This document shows positions 1 to 5,619 of a stretch of DNA of 10,120 nt, in pieces. Location of the stretch: NCBI GenBank assembly GCA_002390165.1, contig DGOU01000171.1, positions 1 to 10,120 on the forward strand. The letters are read 5' to 3'. Both the position numbers and the translations under genes were made by a program. Source of the stretch: Lutibacter sp. UBA4458 (GTDB taxonomy: Bacteria; Bacteroidota; Bacteroidia; Flavobacteriales; Flavobacteriaceae). Within the stretch, counting starts at the first letter, position 1; every line of letters begins with the position of its first letter. The notes under the pieces were generated by a model. That model ran no database searches. It was not told the origin of the DNA and saw only the letters and a program-made list of their open reading frames with translations.

Positions 1-858
1 AAAGTTGTAGGAGTAGATTTAAGTAAAAGACCAAAAAATTCTGAGCCAACTATATATGTTAAACATTGCCCAGATTGTAATACAGCGCTGGTAAGAACGG
101 ATGGAGATGCCAAGCATTATTGCCCTAATGAATATGGGTGCCCAACTCAAATAACAGGTAGAATCCAGCATTTTATTAGTAGAAAAGCAATGAATATAGA
201 TGGTTTAGGAGCAGAAACTATTGAGTTGCTTTATAATGAAGGATTAATTTATAATTATGCCGATTTATATAATTTAAAGAAAGAGCAAATTATTCCTTTA
301 GAAAGAATGGCAGAAAAATCTGCAGAAAATATAATTTTTGGAATTGAAGCCTCCAAAAATGTGCCTTTTGAAAAAGTACTTTTTGCTTTAGGAATTAGAT
401 TTGTTGGGGAAACCGTAGCTAAAAAATTGGCAAAGCATTTTAAATCTTTGGATAACTTAATGATTGCTACTTTTGAAGAGCTAATTTCAGTAGATGAAAT
501 TGGAGATAGAATAGCAGAAAGTGTTCAAAATTTCTTTTCGGATTTATTAAATATTCAAATAGTTGATCGATTAAGAAATTTTGGCTTACAATTTAAACTA
601 GATGAAGCTACCTTATTAAATGCTACAAACAAATTAGAAAGGAAAGTTTTTGTAGTTTCTGGAGTGTTTGAAAAATTTAGCCGTAATGAACTAAAAAAAT
701 CTATTGAAAATAATGGAGGAAAAGTATCTAGTTCTATATCTAAAAAAACAGATTTTATTATTGCTGGAGATAAAATGGGACCAAGCAAAAAAGATAAAGC
801 AAACACCTTAGGAATTCCAATTATTACTGAAGAAGATTATGTAAAAATGTTAGTTTAA
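1..858 (+). CDS. ligA: NAD-dependent DNA ligase LigA, C-terminal part (5' end outside window)
   Basis: LigA seals nicks in duplex DNA using NAD+ and is the essential replicative ligase of bacteria. The frame is open from base 1, giving 285 visible residues, about 40% of a usual ~670-residue LigA; the adenylation domain with its active lysine and most of the OB fold lie outside the window. Visible in order: a four-cysteine zinc finger (Cys23, Cys26, Cys41, Cys47 of the fragment, in CPDC and CPNEYGC), helix-hairpin-helix repeats (for example NIDGLGAETI, ALGIRFVGETVAKKL and VDEIGDRIAESV, residues ~65-180), and a C-terminal BRCT domain (~214-285, starting RKVFVVSGVF). The ATG at 190 is internal, not the start, because the zinc finger is encoded upstream of it. 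The stop TAA (856-858) overlaps the stop of the convergent regulator gene. This is a housekeeping gene marking the edge of the sulfur locus. Confidence 0.96.
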   Translation, partial: KVVGVDLSKRPKNSEPTIYVKHCPDCNTALVRTDGDAKHYCPNEYGCPTQITGRIQHFISRKAMNIDGLGAETIELLYNEGLIYNYADLYNLKKEQIIPLERMAEKSAENIIFGIEASKNVPFEKVLFALGIRFVGETVAKKLAKHFKSLDNLMIATFEELISVDEIGDRIAESVQNFFSDLLNIQIVDRLRNFGLQFKLDEATLLNATNKLERKVFVVSGVFEKFSRNELKKSIENNGGKVSSSISKKTDFIIAGDKMGPSKKDKANTLGIPIITEEDYVKMLV

Positions 859-1505
859 AAATTTACAATAATACGGTTTCGCCTAATTGTAATTTTACCT
901 TCGTTTTCTAACTGTTTTAGCATTCTAGAAACTACTACTCTTGAGGTGTTTAAGTCGTCAGCAATTTCTTGATGTGTAATTTTTAGTACACTATCTTTCA
1001 TTATTTTTACCTTATCAGATAAAAATTTGTATAACCTATCATCTAACCTCATAAAAGCCAAACTATCAATAGCTTCCACCATTTCAATTAATCGCATATG
1101 GTAACTATCTATAATAAAATGACGCCAGGTTTCATATTTTTTTAGCCATTCATCAATTTTATTTACAGGTATAAACACAGCTTCCGTTTCCTTTTCAGTA
1201 ATTGCTTTTAAAATACTCTTTCTTTTGTTTATACAATTTACAAACGAAATAGCACAAGTATCTCCTTTTTCTAAAAAATATAAGGTAATTTCTTCCCCTT
1301 TTCGATCTTCACGAATAACTTTAACAGCGCCATTTAAAATAAGAGGAATATGTGTCATATTATCCCCAATATTAATTATTAATTCCCCATTAGACAAGGC
1401 CTTATAAGCTCCTAAATTACTTATTTCTTCAATAAGATCTTTTTCAAAAATATGTACGTAATAATCGGATAATTTTTGTTTAATAATTGCCTTGTCTGTA
1501 ATCAT
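855..1505 (-). CDS. Crp/Fnr-family transcriptional regulator
   Basis: This 216-residue protein has the Crp/Fnr layout: an N-terminal cyclic-nucleotide-type beta-roll (~20-115, including HIPLILNGAVKVIRED and EITLYFLEKGD), a long dimer helix (~125-155) and a C-terminal winged helix-turn-helix (~160-216; ITHQEIADDLNTSRVVVSRM). The recognition helix (SRVVVSR, 188-194) lacks the glutamate that Crp (Glu181) and Fnr (Glu209) use for base reading, so its target may differ from TGTGA or TTGAT. It has none of the N-terminal cysteines that hold the Fnr Fe-S cluster. Its only cysteines are Cys84 and Cys91 in the beta-roll, near the position of the effector pocket. It is transcribed separately from the porin unit, behind a terminator and a candidate promoter. 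Control of the neighbouring sulfur genes is inferred from position only; the effector is unknown. Confidence 0.9.
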   Translation of the reverse strand: MITDKAIIKQKLSDYYVHIFEKDLIEEISNLGAYKALSNGELIINIGDNMTHIPLILNGAVKVIREDRKGEEITLYFLEKGDTCAISFVNCINKRKSILKAITEKETEAVFIPVNKIDEWLKKYETWRHFIIDSYHMRLIEMVEAIDSLAFMRLDDRLYKFLSDKVKIMKDSVLKITHQEIADDLNTSRVVVSRMLKQLENEGKITIRRNRIIVNF

Positions 1506-1526
1506 TTTTTAAGCTATTAATTTAAA

Positions 1527-1534
1527 CAAAGATA
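1527..1534 (-). promoter_or_regulatory. Candidate Bacteroidota -7 promoter element for the Crp/Fnr gene
   Basis: On the minus strand this reads TATCTTTG, an exact match to the Bacteroidota -7 consensus TAnnTTTG, ending 21 bases before the ATG at 1505. No TTG element is seen at the usual 17-19 base spacing, where a T-rich tract lies instead. Initiation would fall near 1520-1524, giving a short leader of about 15-20 bases. This is a motif match only. Confidence 0.5.
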
Positions 1535-1542
1535 CAAAAGAC

Positions 1543-1578
1543 AAAAAAAAAACTCCTGATATTTATCAAGAGTTTTTT
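1543..1578 (-). terminator. Rho-independent terminator of the rhodanese-porin unit
   Basis: On the minus strand, AAAAAACTC-T-TGAT pairs with ATCA-G-GAGTTTTTT around a four-base loop (AAAT) and runs directly into a T tract of 10 bases ending at 1543. The one non-Watson-Crick position is a U-G wobble on the minus-strand RNA but a C-A mismatch on the plus strand, which favours minus-strand use. It begins 18 bases after the porin stop codon and separates that unit from the regulator gene. Confidence 0.85.
1556..1569. promoter_or_regulatory. FNR-box-like palindrome upstream of the Crp/Fnr gene
   Basis: The sequence CTGAT-ATTT-ATCAA differs by one base from the classic FNR box TTGAT-N4-ATCAA. Its centre (1562.5) lies about 39-42 bases upstream of the start predicted from the -7 element, close to the usual activator position of Crp/Fnr proteins, so autoregulation is possible. 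It is also the inner stem of the porin-unit terminator, which is explanation enough for the symmetry, so its role as an operator is uncertain. Confidence 0.3.
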
Positions 1579-1595
1579 AACTATTCAATTAAGTG

Positions 1596-2636
1596 TTACC
1601 ATTTTATTTGAATTTGAGCTAATAGCATATCATTATCTATATTTATATAGGTTTCAATATGCGCTTGGTAATTTAATTGAATTCGTACTTTATCGTTTAC
1701 AAAATAGCTTGCTCCAAGGGTCATCATTTCTTGATAACCAATTTTTTCAACATCAATGTTTGGATCAAAATATTCATATTTAAATACGGGTTGTACTTTC
1801 CATTTAGTATCATAAGAAACCATAATATAAGCACCGTCTCTTTTTTCACCTAATTCAACCGGTTCAGATCCACAACCTCCACCAGCAGCACGGTTATAAT
1901 CGCCTTCATCATAAATATATTCTCCTTGAATTTTTAAATTATTTAGTTTAAAAGCCATTTCTGCACCATACGTTGTTCGGGTATCTGTAGTGTTATTTGG
2001 ATAACCGTATCTAAAACTTCCACCAATACTTAAAAAATCGAATAATTTATAAGTTGCTCTACCAATAATATCTTTTTTTGAATTATTATCTTTTACATTT
2101 AAACCTCTACCATTCATTAAAGCAACAGAATATCGAAATTTGGTATATTTATTTCCACCTAAAATGGCTAAACCAAAATCACGTTGAGGAGCAACTAGTT
2201 GATCAGCAACAATAGACCTATTTATAGTTGTTAAGCCGTTACAAGGCGTATTAACTTCTAAACTAAATGGTTGTTTAAAGGACCCAACTGAAATTTTAGC
2301 CCAATTATATTTATGATAGGTTACAAAAGCATCCATTAAGTATGCGCTACCAACGCCACCAATAAACGGACTTGCTTCTAGCATAAAGTAGTATGAAAAA
2401 TCATTAGCAACATTTCCTCTTATTCCTAAACGAGCACGTTTAAAGGTTAATGAATTCTCATTAATATCATTAAACGTATAATCGTATTGTGTTTGTAGGT
2501 ATCCAAAAATTTTATATTCTGGCCCCGTACCATTTTTTGTAGTAACAGGCTCATCTCCATCACAACCTTGAGAATAGGTATAACTTATTTGGAAAAGAAC
2601 TGCAATAACTAGTAAAATATATATTTTAATTTTCAT
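1596..2636 (-). CDS. Outer-membrane porin, OprO/OprP-like (phosphate-selective porin family)
   Basis: This 346-residue protein has a signal peptide (~1-22, cleavage probably at YS-QG) followed by alternating amphipathic strands typical of a beta-barrel, ending in an aromatic residue (QIQIKW) as needed for assembly by the BAM machinery. The start FGYLQTQYDYTF, then the LTFKRARLGIRGNVANDFSYYFMLEA-type stretch (~63-89) and the APQRDFGLAI segment (149-158), resemble the OprO/OprP-like porin family (Pfam Porin_O_P), which forms anion-selective channels. Three cysteines are present in the mature part, unusual for a barrel: Cys25, Cys132 and Cys255, the last in a GGGCG stretch in a probable loop. 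It is the last gene of a unit with two double-rhodanese genes (22 bases from the previous one). A role in admitting anionic sulfur compounds is inferred from context. The family call is fairly sure, the substrate is not. Confidence 0.82.
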   Translation of the reverse strand: MKIKIYILLVIAVLFQISYTYSQGCDGDEPVTTKNGTGPEYKIFGYLQTQYDYTFNDINENSLTFKRARLGIRGNVANDFSYYFMLEASPFIGGVGSAYLMDAFVTYHKYNWAKISVGSFKQPFSLEVNTPCNGLTTINRSIVADQLVAPQRDFGLAILGGNKYTKFRYSVALMNGRGLNVKDNNSKKDIIGRATYKLFDFLSIGGSFRYGYPNNTTDTRTTYGAEMAFKLNNLKIQGEYIYDEGDYNRAAGGGCGSEPVELGEKRDGAYIMVSYDTKWKVQPVFKYEYFDPNIDVEKIGYQEMMTLGASYFVNDKVRIQLNYQAHIETYINIDNDMLLAQIQIKW

Positions 2637-2658
2637 TATTATAGAATTTAAATTTGAA

Positions 2659-3648
2659 TTAATTTACTAATGGTAAATTTTTTGGAACTGAAGAACTCCA
2701 TTTGTTTGAAACCCAAGCATCGTTTGAATTAAACAAACCGTTCATACCAAATTTTATACTGTAGGCATCATAACCTAATACTCTTAAATAGGCAGTTATT
2801 ACTGCTGAAGTTTGCCCAGTATAGCAATAGGTTGCTACTTTTGCTGTAGGATCTAATCCTAAATAGATATTATCGGTAAGGGTTAAAGGATTAATTCTAT
2901 AAGCATTTGCAATATGTCCAAAACCTTGATAATCGGTGGCGCTAAAGAAATTATTTATATGATATTCTGAAGGTGAAGCTAAAATATCGGCTCCGCTAAC
3001 TCCTTTAAATCCATCAGCTACAACTTGTTCTACTCTATCTTTTAATATTTGACTGCCATCTGTTGAAAAACTTGAAATTGTAGGGTTTGAAAAAACTAGG
3101 TTTGATGGAGCTGTAGAGTAAGACCAGTTGGTATTACCATCTGCAGGATTTCCAATGTTATTATTCCAAGGACCTGCAGTAGCTGAATTCCAACCTGACA
3201 TTCCCCATTTTAGAGCTTGTGAATTACTATAACCATATAAACGTAATAATGCAGTTCCAAAACAAGCTGTTTGTCCTGTATAACAAACTATCAAAATTGG
3301 TTTGCTTCCTGCGTTTGTTGCTTCTGTTAAAATATTTGTAAATGGTACATTTGTTGCTCCTTGAATATGTCCGTTAGCAAAATCTGCTGCACTTCTGATG
3401 TCCATAATATAATATTTGGCTAAAAAAGTGTTTAAATCTGCATCAGCAGGAGGCCCGGCAACAAATTTTACGCCATCAGGGCTAGATATTATTTTAGGTA
3501 AATCTAAATTATTAGTTGTCATGTAATCTTTCATTATGGTGAAAGCAGGAGTTTTATTTTCGGTAATATCATCACCTCTATCACAAGAACTTAAGAATAA
3601 AGTAGGGATTAAAAGTAATCCGATTAAATACAATGATAATTTTTTCAT
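2659..3648 (-). CDS. Double-rhodanese lipoprotein
   Basis: Rhodaneses move sulfane sulfur as a cysteine persulfide. This 329-residue protein has a lipoprotein signal (lipobox LSSC, lipidated Cys22) and two rhodanese domains. Domain 1 (~75-160) keeps the DIR motif (83-85), GHIQGA and an active loop CYTGQT with Cys122, ending in KWGMSGW. Domain 2 (~220-310) has GHIANA, the same CYTGQT loop with Cys275, then FGMNG, but lacks the Asp-x-Arg motif at its start. An additional Cys128 follows the first loop. Residues after the lipid cysteine are DRGDD; acidic runs there are linked to surface export in Bacteroidota, but this is not a clear signal. It is collinear with the gene just upstream (44-base gap), so the pair arose by tandem duplication. 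It lies in the envelope, periplasmic or surface-exposed. The loop CYTGQT resembles sulfurtransferases more than phosphatases. Confidence 0.9.
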   Translation of the reverse strand: MKKLSLYLIGLLLIPTLFLSSCDRGDDITENKTPAFTIMKDYMTTNNLDLPKIISSPDGVKFVAGPPADADLNTFLAKYYIMDIRSAADFANGHIQGATNVPFTNILTEATNAGSKPILIVCYTGQTACFGTALLRLYGYSNSQALKWGMSGWNSATAGPWNNNIGNPADGNTNWSYSTAPSNLVFSNPTISSFSTDGSQILKDRVEQVVADGFKGVSGADILASPSEYHINNFFSATDYQGFGHIANAYRINPLTLTDNIYLGLDPTAKVATYCYTGQTSAVITAYLRVLGYDAYSIKFGMNGLFNSNDAWVSNKWSSSVPKNLPLVN

Positions 3649-3692
3649 GATTTTAATTTTAAGGTATTTATAATTTAATTTGAATTAATGTT

Positions 3693-4688
3693 CTATTCTA
3701 TTACTGGAAACATGTGGATTTCTTTTTTAGAAAAAGCATTCCATTTTTTTTCCTTTAATACTTTGTTCATAAAGCTGTTTCCTCCGTAAGCAATATTTCC
3801 AGTGTCATAACCTAATAAGCTTAAATATGCTACCATTTTGGCTGCATTTTGACCTGTTTCGCAGTAAATGGCGATTTTTTTATTAGTAGGTAATGTTTTT
3901 AAATCAGTGCTAAGTTGAAATGAATTTCCGGGGTTATATTCTTTAGCACCTGTTATATGACCGTTTTTATAATTATCATAATTAGTGTAGCTAATTATAT
4001 AGTAATTATTAGGTGTAGCGAAAACATCGGCAGATTTAATAATATGTTCTCTATATGGTGTTGCAAAAGCTTTTAATAATTTTGTTCTTAATATTGGTTT
4101 GGCATCTGTTTTTTCTGTTTCTAAGCTAGAATAAGATTTGTTTTCTAAAATGGCATTTTCTTTAGTTTCTAATTTTGAAGCAAAAGTATTTTTAATATTT
4201 TTTAACCAAGAATTTTCAGCAAAATCAACTCTCCAAGAGCTCATGCCCCATTTCATGCTAAATACATTATTATAACCGGCAATGCGTAATAAACTAGTAT
4301 AATAAGATGCGGATTGACCAGAATAGCAGATAACTACAATTTTATCAAAATTGCTAGGTGTAATTTTAGTTTCAAAATAATTAAGTAAATCTTGAGCTTT
4401 TACGTTATGTGCATTTTTAATATGCCCATACTCGAACCAACTTTCACTTCTAATATCAATAATATGATATTTTAAATTTTTAAAATTCTTTTTTACTTCA
4501 TCTGCATTGATTAAAGTGTTTTCAGTGATACTTTTAAATCTTCCATGATTTTCTAAATAATTAGCAAGAATTTCAGATTCAGAAGAAGTTTTAATGTTAG
4601 TGATTGAATCTTTTGGTAAGGTTGTAAAACTGTTTAATACTAGAGTTACAAAAAAGATTGCCAGCGTATAGGTTACTACTTTTTTCAT
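3693..4688 (-). CDS. Exported double-rhodanese protein
   Basis: From the ATG at 4688 this is a 331-residue protein with a Sec-type signal (MKKVVTYTLAIFFVTLVLNS) and no lipobox cysteine. Two rhodanese domains follow: domain 1 with DIRSE, GHIKNA, active loop CYSGQS (Cys121) and KWGMSSW; domain 2 with GHITGA and loop CETGQN (Cys276) but without Asp-x-Arg at its start. Cysteine positions nearly match those of the next gene (122 and 275), showing a tandem pair. Start choice: the frame opens further upstream to a TTG at 4754 and has an ATG at 4712, but the ATG at 4688 gives a normal short basic signal-peptide start and the same length as its paralogue; the 4712 start remains possible. The linker between domains (~165-205) is charged. 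First gene of the rhodanese-rhodanese-porin unit, downstream of a palindrome-rich spacer. Predicted periplasmic sulfurtransferase; substrate unknown. Confidence 0.88.
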   Translation of the reverse strand: MKKVVTYTLAIFFVTLVLNSFTTLPKDSITNIKTSSESEILANYLENHGRFKSITENTLINADEVKKNFKNLKYHIIDIRSESWFEYGHIKNAHNVKAQDLLNYFETKITPSNFDKIVVICYSGQSASYYTSLLRIAGYNNVFSMKWGMSSWRVDFAENSWLKNIKNTFASKLETKENAILENKSYSSLETEKTDAKPILRTKLLKAFATPYREHIIKSADVFATPNNYYIISYTNYDNYKNGHITGAKEYNPGNSFQLSTDLKTLPTNKKIAIYCETGQNAAKMVAYLSLLGYDTGNIAYGGNSFMNKVLKEKKWNAFSKKEIHMFPVIE

Positions 4689-4774
4689 TTTTTTATAGTT
4701 TTTATGAAACATTTTTATGTTAATTATTACTATAAAATTAGTCGCCAAAATCAATATTTAAACTGATTTTTATC

Positions 4775-4788
4775 ATTACTCATGTAAT
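4775..4788. promoter_or_regulatory. Candidate operator: inverted repeat ATTAC-N4-GTAAT
   Basis: A perfect 5-4-5 palindrome, ATTAC-TCAT-GTAAT, upstream of the exported double-rhodanese gene. It has the same half-site length and spacer as the palindrome at 4807-4820, with centres 32 bases apart, about three helical turns. The geometry fits a dimeric Crp/Fnr-type protein. AT-rich DNA yields such repeats by chance fairly often, so confidence is low. Confidence 0.3.
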
Positions 4789-4806
4789 AAATAATAGTTT
4801 TACGTA

Positions 4807-4820
4807 GTAACAAATGTTAC
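4807..4820. promoter_or_regulatory. Candidate Crp/Fnr operator: inverted repeat GTAAC-N4-GTTAC
   Basis: A perfect palindrome, GTAAC-AAAT-GTTAC, in the spacer before the rhodanese-rhodanese-porin unit. It is the most GC-containing symmetric element of the spacer, and its 5-4-5 form is the usual geometry of Crp/Fnr sites. Its centre is about 125 bases upstream of the ATG at 4688. I see no clear TAnnTTTG promoter element next to it. Binding by the regulator at 855-1505 is inferred. Confidence 0.42.
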
Positions 4821-4855
4821 AATATAAAAAGCTGAAAATCAGAACAATAAAAATG

Positions 4856-4881
4856 ATAAAAAGATGAAATTATCTTTTTAT
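4856..4881. repeat. AT-rich 10-bp inverted repeat overlapping a direct repeat
   Basis: ATAAAAAGAT and ATCTTTTTAT form a perfect 10-bp inverted repeat around GAAATT. The sequence AGATGAAATT occurs at 4862-4871 and again at 4882-4891, exactly 20 bases apart. On the minus strand the hairpin is followed by a T-rich stretch, so it could be a weak secondary terminator after the one at 4931-4964, or regulatory DNA for the next unit. With almost no GC pairs it would be a weak RNA hairpin. Confidence 0.35.
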
Positions 4882-4930
4882 AGATGAAATTGATTTGTTT
4901 GGAAAGGGGAGTAGGAATTTGTTGAAAAAG

Positions 4931-4964
4931 AAAAAGCCAGTTTAAATGCATAAACTGACTTTTT
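4931..4964 (-). terminator. Rho-independent terminator of the Mo-enzyme/YeeE/rhodanese operon
   Basis: On the minus strand, AAAAAG-T-CAGTTTA pairs with TAAACTG-G-CTTTTT around a six-base loop, 14 pairs in all including one U-G wobble that would be a C-A mismatch on the plus strand. A T-rich run (TTCTTTTTC) follows. It begins 22 bases after the stop codon of the last gene of the long operon, so it most likely ends that transcript before the rhodanese-porin unit. Confidence 0.85.
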
Positions 4965-4986
4965 AAATATGTTTAAAAAAGAAAAA

Positions 4987-5595
4987 TTAACAACCTCCTT
5001 CGGCAACTTTCTTTTTCTTCTTGGTTAATTTAATTACTTTTTTCTTAATAACTTTTTTTGCAGCTGTTTTTCCTGAAGTTGCTTTTTTCATAAATGCCGC
5101 ATAATCATATATTGGTTTTTCAATTGTAAATTCACCAAGTGAGAATTTATTATCAATATATTGAATTTTTGCACATAATAATTTAATGTTTTTATATCCC
5201 ATTTGGGTTAATAACATCCAAGCTCCACTAGCTTCAGCAGGATTTGATCCATATAAAACAATAGTTTTCTCATTTTCTTCTAGATCAGAGATGTATTGTT
5301 TATTTTCAGATTCTAAAAGGTCAGCAGTATAAATGTTTTTAGCATTTTTTAAATGCCCTTTACTATATTCAAAACCGTTTCTAACATCAATAAAAGCCAT
5401 TTGTTTTGCTCTTGCCGAATCTAAATCTTTAATTTTAATTAAAAAATCTCTATTAATAATTGGCTTTAATGTTAAATTTTTATCTTTTTTGAAAACATTA
5501 TTAGGTTTTTGAAAGCTTAATACCCCAATTAATACTACTAAGATAATTATTACAGCTGAAAATGAAATTCTGTTTGTTTTTTCTAATTCTTTCAT
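4987..5595 (-). CDS. Membrane-anchored rhodanese-like protein without catalytic Cys, C-terminal GGC tail
   Basis: This 202-residue protein has one N-terminal membrane helix (~12-28), then a rhodanese fold (~50-150) with IDVR (69-72) and GHLKNA, and a Lys-rich tail (~170-202). The active loop, where the catalytic cysteine should follow IVLY, reads GSNPAEASG, so Gly116 replaces cysteine and normal rhodanese chemistry is unlikely. Cys141 stands where the family usually has the GG of its last loop. The last 18 residues, KKVIKLTKKKKKVAEGGC, are identical to those of the gene just upstream, leaving Cys202 as the terminal residue. With little positive charge before and more after the helix, topology is less clear than for its neighbour, but an outward-facing domain is most likely. 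Last gene of the long operon, 24 bases after its neighbour and followed by a terminator. Possible role: scaffold and sulfur-carrying arm; inferred. Confidence 0.88.
   Translation of the reverse strand: MKELEKTNRISFSAVIIILVVLIGVLSFQKPNNVFKKDKNLTLKPIINRDFLIKIKDLDSARAKQMAFIDVRNGFEYSKGHLKNAKNIYTADLLESENKQYISDLEENEKTIVLYGSNPAEASGAWMLLTQMGYKNIKLLCAKIQYIDNKFSLGEFTIEKPIYDYAAFMKKATSGKTAAKKVIKKKVIKLTKKKKKVAEGGC
4990..5043 (-). repeat. Coding repeat, copy 2: conserved C-terminal EGGC tail
   Basis: Encodes the last 18 residues (185-202) of the second single-rhodanese protein. Compared with the copy at 5623-5676, 7 of the 18 codons differ (8 bases) and every difference is synonymous: Cys TGT/TGC, Gly GGT/GGC, Ala GCC/GCT, Thr ACC/ACT, Leu TTA/CTT and two Lys AAG/AAA swaps. 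That pattern points to selection on the peptide and not to a fresh DNA duplication. Confidence 0.9.
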
Positions 5596-5619
5596 GATTT
5601 TAAACTATTAAAATTTGTA

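Noticed and set aside
555..806. Minus-strand open frame of 83 residues inside ligA
   Set aside because: Lies entirely opposite the BRCT region of ligA, has no recognisable domain and no sign of its own start signals; a shadow of the real gene.
1225..1407. Plus-strand open frame of 60 residues inside the Crp/Fnr gene
   Set aside because: Opposite-strand shadow of the conserved sensor domain; no family resemblance.
4689..4754. N-terminal extension of the exported double rhodanese to position 4754
   Set aside because: The codon at 4754 is TTG, and the extension would put 22 extra residues before a normal signal peptide. The ATG at 4688 gives the same length as the paralogue. An ATG at 4712 remains a minor alternative.
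4751..4783. Ten-codon minus-strand mini-ORF (MSNDKNQFKY) in the spacer as a leader peptide
   Set aside because: No ribosome-site evidence, no run of regulatory codons and no attenuator hairpin after it; such short frames are expected by chance.
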